Assembly (NCBI GenBank): GCA_026702635.1 | Contig: JAPPBZ010000030.1 | Coordinates: 1-11,257, forward strand | Source of the DNA: Bacteroidota bacterium | GTDB taxonomy: Bacteria > Bacteroidota > Rhodothermia > Rhodothermales > Bin80 | DNA: 11,257 nt | Reading direction: 5' to 3' | In this document: piece by piece, positions 1 to 7,532 of the stretch | How positions within the stretch are numbered: position 1 is the stretch's first letter | Layout of the letters: each line of letters opens with the position of its first letter | Notes under the pieces: generated by a model | What the model was told of the DNA's origin: nothing | What the model saw: only the letters and a program-made list of their open reading frames with translations | The model's database searches: none | Position numbers and translations under genes: made by a program

Positions 1-1
1 C

Positions 2-1276
2 CTTGATGTGGTCTATAACCATACAGGGGAGGGGGATCATCTGGGGCCAACCCTATCTTGGCGAGGCATTGATAATGCCTCCTATTATGTACCGAAACCT
101 GGGCAGCCCCGCTTTCTCTATAACAGTACTGGATGCGGTAATACCCTGCGTGCGGAGCATGTATATGTCCGTCGTCTCATTATGGATAGCCTGCGGTATT
201 GGGTAGAAGTGATGAATGTAGATGGCTTTCGCTTTGATCTGGCCAGTACATTGCTCCGGGAGCAAGGCAGAGTCAATCATCAAAGCGGATGGCTGCAGAT
301 GGTACAACAGGATCCTGTTTTATCTGGGGTAAAGTTGATTGCCGAGCCGTGGGATTTGGGCTATTCAGGCTATCAATTAGGTACGTACCCTCCGCCCTGG
401 AGAGAGTGGAATGATAAGTATCGTGATGTCGTACGGCGTTACTGGAGTGGTGAGTTCGGTATAACGGGACAGTTTGCCACGCGTATTGCTGGCTCGAGTG
501 ATCTGTTTGCTCCTGGGCATCGCCGCCCCTCGTCCTCAATCAATTACGTGACCTCGCACGATGGGTTTACACTCCAGGACCTGGTGTCCTATGAGAGGAA
601 ACACAATGAGATCAACCAGGAGAATGGCCGTGATGGCAGATCTGTGAACTACAGTCAAAATTGCGGTCAGGAAGGCAGCTCAACGAATCCAGATATCCTG
701 GCGCATCGGGACCGCTTAAAGCGCAGTTTGCTGACCACTTTGTTTGTGTCTCAGGGAGTCCCCATGCTTCTGGGAGGAGACGAACTTGGCCGGACGCAGC
801 AGGGTAATAATAACCCTTACTGTCAGGACAATGAGATCTCATGGTACGACTGGAATCTCGACGAATCCGATAAAGAGCAACTCGAATTTGTACGTGAGTT
901 GATTACGTTCCGCAAGGATCATCCATCTCTGCGGCGTAACCGGTTTTTGACGGGACAAGCAGAAAAAAATGGCTTGCCCGATGCGATTTGGTGGCACCCG
1001 GAAGGACACGTCATGCGCTCTGAAGACTGGGCATCAGCCCAGGCATTCGGAATGTGGCTTGCCGCGCCAGATATGCTACTGATTTGTTTCAACCCGACTG
1101 ACGAAGCAGTCCGGTTCAAGCTCTCGGATGAATATGTCTGGAGTTGGGGGCTGGGATGGGGGGAGAGTACGGTTGCGGCAGGTGAAGATTCGAAAGGAGG
1201 GGTCGCCAGTGTTGCTCCACAGTCAGTGCTAATCCTGCGCGTTCGGTCGTCTGTTTCGGAGCGTGGCACGGAGTAG
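2..1276 (+). CDS. glgX: Glycogen debranching enzyme GlgX (GH13), 5'-truncated by window edge
   Basis: C-terminal 424 codons of a GH13 debranching enzyme that hydrolyses alpha-1,6 branches in (phosphorylase-trimmed) glycogen in the cytoplasm. All four GH13 conserved regions are visible. Region I is DVVYNH at the very start. Region II is GFRFDLAS, with the nucleophile Asp at base ~236. Region III is IAEPWDLG, with the acid/base Glu at base ~344. Region IV is VTSHDG, with the third carboxylate Asp at base ~560. The phrase HLGPTLSWRGIDNASYY is typical of GlgX/TreX-type debranching enzymes rather than plain alpha-amylases. GlgX proteins are about 650-720 residues, so the N-terminal CBM48 and early barrel lie upstream of the window. 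The last 48 bp overlap the 3' end of malQ on the other strand. Assignment as debranching enzyme is firm; preference for short limit-dextrin branches is from family knowledge. Confidence 0.95.
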   Translation, partial: LDVVYNHTGEGDHLGPTLSWRGIDNASYYVPKPGQPRFLYNSTGCGNTLRAEHVYVRRLIMDSLRYWVEVMNVDGFRFDLASTLLREQGRVNHQSGWLQMVQQDPVLSGVKLIAEPWDLGYSGYQLGTYPPPWREWNDKYRDVVRRYWSGEFGITGQFATRIAGSSDLFAPGHRRPSSSINYVTSHDGFTLQDLVSYERKHNEINQENGRDGRSVNYSQNCGQEGSSTNPDILAHRDRLKRSLLTTLFVSQGVPMLLGGDELGRTQQGNNNPYCQDNEISWYDWNLDESDKEQLEFVRELITFRKDHPSLRRNRFLTGQAEKNGLPDAIWWHPEGHVMRSEDWASAQAFGMWLAAPDMLLICFNPTDEAVRFKLSDEYVWSWGLGWGESTVAAGEDSKGGVASVAPQSVLILRVRSSVSERGTE

Positions 1277-2716
1277 CCATTGGCCGGCGACTTCCCGCAA
1301 CTGTGCATGCTGCTCTGACAGAAGGGACCAGCGCCAGTTTCCGAAGGGGGTTCCAGGGAAGTTCATCCGGGCATCACTGCTGAGCCCCAGGACATCCTGT
1401 ACAGGTAGAATCACCATTTCGGCCTCGGAGTCCAAACATTGTTCAATGGCTTTCCGGCATAGGTCTTCATCGGATTCGATTTGCAAATAATCCTTTGCGA
1501 ATTCACGCTCATATTCGGTCAGCGTGTTCCACCAGCCAAGCAGGGTATCGTTGTCGTGGGTGCCGGTATACACGCACTGGTTGGGTTTGTAGTTGTGTGG
1601 TAGGTGCAGGTTATCCATTCCTGCATCAAACCCAAACTGGATGACGGCCATCCCGGGGAACGCGTTCGTCTGCATCAGTTCAATCACATCCGGTGTGATC
1701 ACTCCAAGGTCTTCGGCTAGGATGGGCAGGGGGCCTAGGGTTTCTGTAAGCTGGTCAAAGAAAGCTTGTCCGGGTCCGGTAACCCAGCGTCCGCGAACGG
1801 CAGTCTCTTCCTCTGCCGGGATCTCCCAGTATCCGGCAAATCCGCGAAAATGATCGAGTCGGATACTGTCGCATAGACTGAGTGCCCGTTTCATCCGGCG
1901 AACCCACCAGTCGAATCCCTCGGCTTCCATTGCTTTCCAGCGATAGATCGGATTTCCCCAGCGTTGCCCGGTTTTGCTGAAAAAGTCAGGAGGAACACCC
2001 GCAACTACCAGTGGCTCACCCGCATTGTCGAGTTCAAACAATTCAGGATGCGCCCACACGTCGGCACTGTCATGTGCGACGTAGATGGGTAGATCCCCCA
2101 TGATCTTGATTCCTTTTTGGCGGCAATACTCATGGAGTCTTCGCCACTGGCAATCAAAAAGAAACTGTTCGAACAGGTAGAATTGAATCTCTGGCGAATC
2201 GATCTGTAACGAATCTGTTTCGGGTGGTTTTCGGTCTTCTGAGGGCCAACTCGTCCAGATTCGGTTGCACTGCTGCGCTTTTCGCGCTTGAAAGGCGGCG
2301 TACTGCAGCAGCCAGTCCTTTTCTCTATTTACGAAGGAAATGAATTCATCCGTTTGCGGCTGTTTCACGAACCGGGAAAACGCCTGGCCCAGCAGGGTTG
2401 ATTTGTAATTGGAAACGCTCTGATAGTCTACACCGCCACCCGAGTGTGGATAATTGGTGTTGACTTCAGTCTCGGTGGACCACCCATCCTCCACCATCAG
2501 CTCGGGGCTGATCAGGAGCGGGTTCCCCGCAAATGATGCAGGGCTTGCGTAGGGAGAATCCCCCAAGCCTACGGGACACACAGGGAGTAATTGCCACCAA
2601 GTCTGACCAGCTTCTGCCAGCGTATCAACAAATTTCCACGCTTCCGGTCCTAAATCCCCAATTCCAAAGCGGGTGGGCAAGGAAGTCACGTGCAACAGAA
2701 GTCCACTGGAGCGCAT
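1229..2716 (-). CDS. malQ: 4-alpha-glucanotransferase (amylomaltase, GH77)
   Basis: Complete 495-residue amylomaltase/disproportionating enzyme, the usual length for bacterial MalQ of the short type. It transfers alpha-1,4-glucan segments between maltodextrins in the cytoplasm. The N-terminus MRSSGLLLHVTSLPT and the following PYASPASFAGNPLLI are hallmark GH77 sequence. Catalytic residues by family alignment are the nucleophile Asp288 in RLDHFRGF, the acid/base Glu335 in LAEDLG, and Asp388 in GTHDND. The GDLPIYVAHDSADVW stretch (207-221) is also characteristic. The ATG at 2716 fits the conserved N-terminus exactly, but no Shine-Dalgarno precedes it. It converges on glgX, with 48 bp of coding overlap, and diverges from the GNAT gene. 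Debranching followed by glucan transfer is a standard glycogen/maltodextrin breakdown pair, so the two probably serve one pathway despite lying on opposite strands. Confidence 0.97.
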   Translation of the reverse strand: MRSSGLLLHVTSLPTRFGIGDLGPEAWKFVDTLAEAGQTWWQLLPVCPVGLGDSPYASPASFAGNPLLISPELMVEDGWSTETEVNTNYPHSGGGVDYQSVSNYKSTLLGQAFSRFVKQPQTDEFISFVNREKDWLLQYAAFQARKAQQCNRIWTSWPSEDRKPPETDSLQIDSPEIQFYLFEQFLFDCQWRRLHEYCRQKGIKIMGDLPIYVAHDSADVWAHPELFELDNAGEPLVVAGVPPDFFSKTGQRWGNPIYRWKAMEAEGFDWWVRRMKRALSLCDSIRLDHFRGFAGYWEIPAEEETAVRGRWVTGPGQAFFDQLTETLGPLPILAEDLGVITPDVIELMQTNAFPGMAVIQFGFDAGMDNLHLPHNYKPNQCVYTGTHDNDTLLGWWNTLTEYEREFAKDYLQIESDEDLCRKAIEQCLDSEAEMVILPVQDVLGLSSDARMNFPGTPFGNWRWSLLSEQHAQLREVAGQWLLRATLRNRRPNAQD

Positions 2717-2769
2717 AGGGGTTCATGAGCGTAATATCCCCGCAAACTTTATTCAGACGATTTCGTGCC

Positions 2770-3225
2770 ATGCAAACAGGTGTTCAGATCAAGATTGCCG
2801 AGCCCGCTGAGTTGTCCGGTTTAGCGTCTCTCTTTGATGGTTATCGGCAGTTTTACGGAATGGAATCCGATCTGGCGGGGGCCCAAGCTTTTCTTTCGGA
2901 GCGTATGCGCCGCGGAGATTCCGTCATTCTTGTAGCCAAAGAACAGGAGGGGTTGTCCGTTGGATTTGTTCAGCTTTACCCAGCATTTTCATCGGTACGT
3001 ATGGCTCCAATTTTTATTCTGAATGACTTGTATGTAGATCAGGATTGGCGTGGTCGGGGCATTGGGGAGCGGTTGATGGAAGCGGCGAGGAGGCATGCGG
3101 TGCAGAGCGGAAACATTGCACTGGAGTTGGCAACTGAAAAAACTAATGAGCGTGCACAGCGTCTTTATGAGAAGCTGGGATATTCACGAGACCGTACGTT
3201 TTATCATTACGCTCTTGATCTTTAG
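2770..3225 (+). CDS. GNAT family N-acetyltransferase
   Basis: A 151-residue acetyl-CoA-dependent acetyltransferase of the small cytoplasmic GNAT type; the acceptor substrate cannot be told from sequence. Motif A, the acetyl-CoA pyrophosphate loop, is at residues 86-104: the strand NDLYVD is followed by R94-G-R-G-I-G99, matching R/QxxGxG/A. Motif B is NERAQRLYEKLGY at about 126-138, and the C-terminal FYHYALDL is common in this subgroup. Two ATG starts are possible. The one at 2725 adds 15 residues with no resemblance to the fold and leaves only 8 bp to the divergent malQ start. The one at 2770 begins just before the first strand (VQIKIAEP) and leaves 53 bp for divergent promoters, so it is preferred. 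Neither has a convincing Shine-Dalgarno; AGGGG lies 3 nt before 2725. Confidence 0.88.
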   Translation: MQTGVQIKIAEPAELSGLASLFDGYRQFYGMESDLAGAQAFLSERMRRGDSVILVAKEQEGLSVGFVQLYPAFSSVRMAPIFILNDLYVDQDWRGRGIGERLMEAARRHAVQSGNIALELATEKTNERAQRLYEKLGYSRDRTFYHYALDL

Positions 3226-3520
3226 GTTAACGTCGCCGTGAAAAGGTGCTTCCTGTGATGGCAGCGAATCGCATCCAACACCTATCGCTCCGGTTGGTAG
3301 CAGGTCTGGTATGGGATAACAGGTTCCACTTAGGGGTGGTAGAAACAATTTTACGTTTGATTGCAGACGGTTTATTGCGTCGGAACTGGCTGCACTGCCT
3401 CCCACAAGAAAGAAGAACCATCAATTCGATGCATCCCCACGACTAATCAAGTCACCGCCTTGTCAACCTTATGTGATCGCTGTACGTATCCCTGAGATTC
3501 AAGCAATTTACGGAGGAGTC
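3226..3520. other. Intergenic region without a recognised gene
   Basis: 295 bp between the acetyltransferase stop and the start of the YaaW-like gene. Short open frames occur on both strands (for example a 66-codon one at 3246-3446, +). None shows recognisable protein motifs, a plausible ribosome binding site or a family resemblance. A TTGTCA at 3460-3465 could be a -35 box for the downstream gene, but the sequence 17-19 nt further on is a poor -10. No strong hairpin with a U-tract was found after the acetyltransferase gene. The last 9 bp carry the ribosome binding site of the next gene. Confidence 0.5.
3512..3518 (+). promoter_or_regulatory. Strong Shine-Dalgarno (GGAGGAG) fixing the YaaW-like start
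   Basis: GGAGGAG ends 2 nt before the ATG at 3521, and its GGAGG core sits 4 nt before it. This is the best ribosome binding site in the window. It decides for ATG 3521 over an in-frame GTG at 3473, which would add 16 residues. Confidence 0.8.
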
Positions 3521-4285
3521 ATGCAGGATTTATTGTTGGAACTCTCCAGGGAAGATTATGCATATTTGATCCAGATCATCCAAGGGCCATTTGACCGGTG
3601 TACGAGCTTGAAAAGGCATCTTGAAGAAATTGATTCCCCTGGTCATCACGCGGCTCTGTGCGAAGAGCTTGAAAGGAAGATTCGATATCTGGGAAGCAGT
3701 GACCTTGCGTATCAAGTCAGAAGAGTTGTTGGCAAAGAACCAGGAGCAGATTTTCGTTATATCATTCGCGATACGGCACGATTCCTCAAAATACCCTTGG
3801 CAGACCGGGGGACGGAAAGAGATTTACTTATCCGAATGGCTCAGGAATATGCCGTGGATGTGTTCTCGAAGTATACGCAGGCGGAACAGCTGCAGATTCT
3901 GGAATCTCTGGGGATTGAGCGTAAACGTGCCATTGCATTCCTGAAGAAGGCTGGAGGAATTTTTGCTGCACCTATGCTCCTGCAGGCATTTGGTACACTG
4001 GTGGTTCAGGGCCTGATCAAGACCGTGCTATTCGGGTGGACTGCCCGCCTGATTGGCGTGAAGCTGGCGACCTCTCTGTTTGCATTTCTTTTTGCCCGTG
4101 TACCATGGTGGGCCCATACGATTATCCCCGGGGCATGGACCATTTCAATCGGGTTGACTGCGTTGGATCTCCAAGGGCCTGCCCGACGCAAGACCGTGCC
4201 AATTTTGCTCTACCTAGGGCTCAGTTGTATCCGTTTGGATGCTGAGAAAGATCAGATTAGTGTAGACGCAAACGAGAATCCTTGA
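3521..4285 (+). CDS. UPF0174 / YaaW-like protein
   Basis: A 254-residue protein of unknown function that I place in the UPF0174 (E. coli YaaW) family. The placement rests on the order of its parts: an N-terminal helical region, then a GELxxxGG-like segment (here CEELERKIRYLGSSDLAYQ at about 47-65). Next comes a segment like YRAILLDVSKRLKL (here YRYIIRDTARFLKI-like at 79-91), then a hydrophobic C-terminal half. Residues 144-215 are rich in Gly, Ala, Leu and Trp with several stretches hydrophobic enough to associate with or cross a membrane (about 146-170, 176-194, 199-216). The C-terminus is polar. No catalytic motif is visible. The gene converges on the PH-domain operon with a 16-bp gap. The resemblance is from memory of the family and is moderate; the molecular role is not known. 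Confidence 0.65.
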   Translation: MQDLLLELSREDYAYLIQIIQGPFDRCTSLKRHLEEIDSPGHHAALCEELERKIRYLGSSDLAYQVRRVVGKEPGADFRYIIRDTARFLKIPLADRGTERDLLIRMAQEYAVDVFSKYTQAEQLQILESLGIERKRAIAFLKKAGGIFAAPMLLQAFGTLVVQGLIKTVLFGWTARLIGVKLATSLFAFLFARVPWWAHTIIPGAWTISIGLTALDLQGPARRKTVPILLYLGLSCIRLDAEKDQISVDANENP

Positions 4286-4301
4286 GTGGGGATCGGCACC
4301 C

Positions 4302-5744
4302 TTACCAAGTAGCCTCCGCCTGAAAGGCATCGTAGAGTTCGGCCAGTAGCCGGTTTGCTTCCTCACGCTTCAGATCAATGATCCGGGGGTAGCGCAGATC
4401 GCCTGCACCAGCGGTATCCACGATCAGGGTACACAGCCCCAGGCGCCGTTGAAAAAACGTTGCAGTAATTTCGAAAGCCTGAAAACGCTCAACCGGAATA
4501 ATCCAAAACTGTTGACTGAATACGCGCCGGCGAATCAGCAAATTCCCGTCATAGTATGCCCATCGGTGACACAGATACTGGAGCCAAGCTAGTCCCCATC
4601 CGGCTGGCAAGAGACATAATCCCCAGAGAGCAAGGGGCCACCACAATAGTGATATAATAACCGAGGAAAGTACAATCAGAAGGCTGTAACGCAGGGTACG
4701 TCTGCGAATGGTCAGCCGACTGACACGCGCATAGGATTCTGGAATTGAGAACGGTCGAATTTTAGGAGCCAGAGCAGTGATTTCTGTCCACTTGGCAAAG
4801 GGCATTCCAGGTTGGAATCCCCGTTCGCCACTTTGTAGCCCCAGCGTTTGCATTTCCAGTCGATGCCAGTTGTATAGCCTCATGAGCGGATTGGATCGGA
4901 TGAGGAAGGACTGAACACGTTTATATGGAATGGCCCCCTCATGAAGAGTAATCAGGCCGAATCTACGGCGGATTTTCGTTGCACCGAGTTCGATCCGAAA
5001 ATTGTAAAACCGAATCAGGTTCTGAATGAAGCCCAAAGTCCAGCCAAGTACGAAGGTAACTAGAAGCAGTAGGGCTATAAGCAGTGGCCAGAATTCCTCA
5101 ATGGTCCCGCTAAAAAAGTTTTGTTCTACAAGCCAAGAGGTGAGTGCACGACCGTCGACGATGCCGAAGGATTCCAATTGAAAGAACACACCAACCAGGA
5201 GTGCACTGATTCCGAGGGAGAACTGGTAAATACTTGAGAGTAATACCCGCCTCAGCGGCATAAAAAAGCTTGGAGAGGTAGGAGATTCGGGCGAATCAAC
5301 AGCTTGTGCCGTTCGGAGCAGGTTTCGTATCCGCTCCGCCTCACGGACTCCAACATAGGATAGGTTTCCCTCTGCGTCTCCCGTTCCTGCAGTTTCAATC
5401 CTGACAGCAGCAGTCCCAAGGATTCGGGCAAGCATATTACGCTCAATGGAGACCGTGTGAATACGCTCGGAAGGAATATTGCGTCGTACCCGCTTGAATA
5501 CTCCGTAATAAATGACCAATTCATCGCTCGTAACATGGTATCGAAACCTGATGTATTTGGCAATTGCATAAGGCCCTGTGACGGTTGCGTAGAAGGTGGC
5601 GAAAATCAAGGAGTACCTCTGCGCGTCCCCGCCATAACTGGGTGACGAGAGTGCGGCAAAGGCAAATCCGACAATGGCCAGAAACACATAATGCACGAAG
5701 GTCAATGGGTGCAATTGGCGAAATACCGCGGAAGGCGCCTCCAT
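4302..5744 (-). CDS. Triple bacterial PH-domain (bPH2/DUF304) membrane protein, YdbT-like
   Basis: 480 residues built as three repeats of a transmembrane pair plus a cytoplasmic bPH2 domain. Membrane segments are seen at about 14-33 and 44-60, 166-190 and 218-243, and 352-392. The three PH-like units are at about 66-145, 247-325 and 395-470. Repeated landmarks include the strand FRYHVTSDEL, FYNFRIELGATKI and HRWAYYDGNLLI; a PxxRIH/PYKRVQ/PVERFQ strand; and a TAGTGD / TAGAGD loop after the second and third strand sets. This is the architecture of B. subtilis YdbT, which works beside YdbS in the SigW envelope-stress regulon; the biochemical role is unknown. Its ATG overlaps the stop of the upstream YdbS-like gene by one base (TAATG on the coding strand), implying translational coupling. 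No ligand-binding residues can be inferred. Confidence 0.88.
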   Translation of the reverse strand: MEAPSAVFRQLHPLTFVHYVFLAIVGFAFAALSSPSYGGDAQRYSLIFATFYATVTGPYAIAKYIRFRYHVTSDELVIYYGVFKRVRRNIPSERIHTVSIERNMLARILGTAAVRIETAGTGDAEGNLSYVGVREAERIRNLLRTAQAVDSPESPTSPSFFMPLRRVLLSSIYQFSLGISALLVGVFFQLESFGIVDGRALTSWLVEQNFFSGTIEEFWPLLIALLLLVTFVLGWTLGFIQNLIRFYNFRIELGATKIRRRFGLITLHEGAIPYKRVQSFLIRSNPLMRLYNWHRLEMQTLGLQSGERGFQPGMPFAKWTEITALAPKIRPFSIPESYARVSRLTIRRRTLRYSLLIVLSSVIISLLWWPLALWGLCLLPAGWGLAWLQYLCHRWAYYDGNLLIRRRVFSQQFWIIPVERFQAFEITATFFQRRLGLCTLIVDTAGAGDLRYPRIIDLKREEANRLLAELYDAFQAEATW

Positions 5745-6211
5745 TAATCCATGTATTCTGCGATAAATTCGCGCACTGTATCGCGCAGTTGCACCGCCTC
5801 ATCGTAGGGGAGCCCTGGGACGACCACATCCGTACTTCTGGTTCCGGCAGTGTGTACGACTAAGCGGGCGAGATCGTAATTTCCTTCAATCAGGTCCTGA
5901 GCAACGTCCAAGTGCTGGATGCGACGAAGGGGGACGATCGTCTGCACTCGGTTCCAGATTCCCCGGATGGCGTAGAGATCCTCATCCCGCAATTCATATC
6001 GCCAGTATCTGTAACGCAATTTTGGGATGATCAAGATCCATGCTAAACAGATAACCAACAGCAGGCCTGTCCACAAACCCGGTAGAAACGTATCATTGTC
6101 CGAGAAGAAGAGAATGACATCAACCGTTGTACAGACTGGAAGCAAAATTCCCCAGCTCAGTGCTCCCTTGATGGTCCAAACTTTTATGACTGCTGGATCA
6201 AGTATTTGCAT
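5744..6211 (-). CDS. Single bacterial PH-domain (bPH2/DUF304) membrane protein, YdbS-like
   Basis: 155-residue membrane protein with two transmembrane segments (about 15-36 and 44-63) followed by one bPH2 domain (about 67-148). The family signature is easy to follow: WRYELRDEDLYAIRGIWNR, then VPLRRIQHLDVAQDLIE (93-109), LVVHTAG (117-123) and VVPGLPYDEAVQLRD. Size and layout match YdbS, the usual partner of YdbT, and here too it is the first gene of the pair. The start ATG at 6211 has AAGGA 3 nt upstream, lying inside a 12-bp perfect palindrome (6215-6226). The pair probably forms a membrane complex with PH domains facing the cytoplasm (inference). It is divergent from the SDR gene across 54 bp. 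Confidence 0.9.
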   Translation of the reverse strand: MQILDPAVIKVWTIKGALSWGILLPVCTTVDVILFFSDNDTFLPGLWTGLLLVICLAWILIIPKLRYRYWRYELRDEDLYAIRGIWNRVQTIVPLRRIQHLDVAQDLIEGNYDLARLVVHTAGTRSTDVVVPGLPYDEAVQLRDTVREFIAEYMD

Positions 6212-6265
6212 AATTCCTTATAAGGAGCCAAAGAAAGTGCGCCAGAACCGTTGACTTGTTATAAT

Positions 6266-7090
6266 ATGAGCACGCCAATCACGGTCAGTATACTGGGATG
6301 CGGGTATATTGGTCAGCCCTTGGCCAAACTGTTTCTGAAACGTGGCTGGCGGGTACGCGGATCAACGACCAGTGAATCAAAGCTTACGAACCTGTTGGCG
6401 GATGGGATAGAGCCGTATTTCTTAAAATTAACCCCAACCCTGGAGGGATATGGTCGGCGTGATTTTTTTGACTCCGACGTTGTGGTGATCAATTTTCCGC
6501 CAGGGCGCAGGCGGGCTGATGTGGGGGCGTTTATGGAAGCTGCAATGGGATCGCTTCTTACCTACTTGAAGGAGGGGCGGGTGCAGAAGGTATTGTTTAT
6601 CAGTTCAACAAGTGTATATAGCGCCGGGCATGTACAGGAAGAGGATGCAGGTAAGTTGCCGCCAAGTAGTGCATCGGGTGGTGCACTTCTGGCCGCGGAG
6701 GAACTACTCAGAAATGCATCAGATTTCAAGAGTACCGTACTCCGATTCGCCGGACTCTATGGGTATGAACGTAAGCCGGGACGATTCTGGTCAGGGCGTC
6801 CGTTACGGGATCCAGAAAACGCCGTGAACATGCTGCACCGCGATGATGCTGTGAGAGTTGCAATGGAGGTGGTAAAGCAACAGTGCTGGGGACAAACCTT
6901 TAATGTATGTGCGGACTTACATCCGACCAGAGCCGAGTTCTATGCCCGCGCAGCATCGAATCTAGGTCTGCCCCCTCCACAAGGTTCCTTTGGTGAATCC
7001 CGTCCCGATAAGGTGGTGCTTAGTGATAAGGTAAGAATGCATCTCGGATATACGTTCAAGTTTCCCGATCCATTGGCTCCAGCGCCGTAA
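6266..7090 (+). CDS. NAD(P)-binding atypical SDR family protein (YeeZ-like)
   Basis: 274-residue Rossmann-fold protein. The dinucleotide-binding loop is G11-C-G13-Y-I-G16 after strand one (VSILGCGYIG), followed by the RVRGSTTS strand/loop at 30-36 that would contact the adenosine ribose. The middle shows the SDR strand VLFISSTSVY (109-118) and later LRFAGLYGY (159-167). The standard catalytic YxxxK is missing: where it would fall, around 138-146, the sequence is GGALLAAEEL. This fits the SDR_a5/YeeZ-like atypical group, whose substrates are mostly unknown. A TTG at 6251 would add five residues (MTCYN), but the ATG at 6266 fits the beta-1 strand better. The msrB gene follows on the same strand after 49 bp, so they may be co-transcribed. 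Confidence 0.88.
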   Translation: MSTPITVSILGCGYIGQPLAKLFLKRGWRVRGSTTSESKLTNLLADGIEPYFLKLTPTLEGYGRRDFFDSDVVVINFPPGRRRADVGAFMEAAMGSLLTYLKEGRVQKVLFISSTSVYSAGHVQEEDAGKLPPSSASGGALLAAEELLRNASDFKSTVLRFAGLYGYERKPGRFWSGRPLRDPENAVNMLHRDDAVRVAMEVVKQQCWGQTFNVCADLHPTRAEFYARAASNLGLPPPQGSFGESRPDKVVLSDKVRMHLGYTFKFPDPLAPAP

Positions 7091-7139
7091 CGGGCAACAT
7101 TCCAGCGGAGATTCCAGTTGCAAGTATAAAACTGTAAAG

Positions 7140-7508
7140 ATGAACGAATTAACGCCTGAAGAGGTCTACGTCATTCTAGAGAAAGGGACCGAGCGCCCGT
7201 TTACGGGGGAATACTATGAGCACGATGCTGCAGGGATTTATCTCTGCCGCCGGTGCGACGCACCTCTGTATCGGTCGGAGGATAAGTTTCGCTCAGGATG
7301 TGGGTGGCCCAGCTTCGACGATGAAATACCGGGTCAGGTCCAACGTGTACCCGATGCAGACGGACGTCGTACGGAGATCATTTGCGCGAATTGCAATGGG
7401 CATCTCGGACACGTATTTACAGGGGAGATGTTTACCGCCAAGAATACGCGTCATTGTGTCAACTCGTTGTCCATGAAATTCATGGCAAGTGATAAGACCG
7501 ACTCCTGA
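7140..7508 (+). CDS. msrB: Peptide-methionine (R)-S-oxide reductase MsrB
   Basis: 122-residue stand-alone MsrB, which reduces the R epimer of methionine sulfoxide in proteins back to methionine, usually with thioredoxin. Diagnostic features are the zinc pairs C36-R-R-C39 and C82-A-N-C85, the GCGWPSF motif at 53-59 with a second Cys at 54, the GHLGHVF strand at 87-93, and the catalytic Cys106 in RHCVNS. The sequence begins directly with MNELTPEEVYVILEKG and has no signal peptide, so it is cytoplasmic. No clear Shine-Dalgarno precedes the ATG (upstream is GTATAAAACTGTAAAG). It sits 49 bp after the SDR gene in the same direction. No msrA or methionine-related gene is visible in the window, so its context adds little. 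Confidence 0.97.
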   Translation: MNELTPEEVYVILEKGTERPFTGEYYEHDAAGIYLCRRCDAPLYRSEDKFRSGCGWPSFDDEIPGQVQRVPDADGRRTEIICANCNGHLGHVFTGEMFTAKNTRHCVNSLSMKFMASDKTDS

Positions 7509-7532
7509 CGGTGGATTTTTTTCAGTACATAG

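Noticed and set aside
3246..3446. 66-codon plus-strand frame in the 3226-3520 spacer, considered as a small gene or transposase remnant
   Set aside because: No ribosome binding site, no recognisable motif, no flanking inverted or direct repeats; competing frames of similar length exist on the other strand.
3460..3488. TTGTCA as a -35 box for the YaaW-like gene
   Set aside because: The sequence at 17-19 nt spacing matches the -10 consensus at only two or so positions.
6251..6265. TTGACT followed by a perfect TATAAT right before the SDR start codon
   Set aside because: The spacing between the boxes is only 3 bp, and transcription from this -10 would begin inside the coding sequence downstream of the ATG.
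7100..7118. Direct repeat ATTCCAG spaced 12 nt apart between the SDR gene and msrB
   Set aside because: Two 7-mers at this distance can easily occur by chance and nothing else suggests a binding site.
7497..7522. Possible intrinsic terminator after msrB: ACCG/CGGT stem followed 3 nt later by seven Ts
   Set aside because: The stem is only 4 bp with an 8-nt loop and straddles the stop codon; too weak to call without transcript data.
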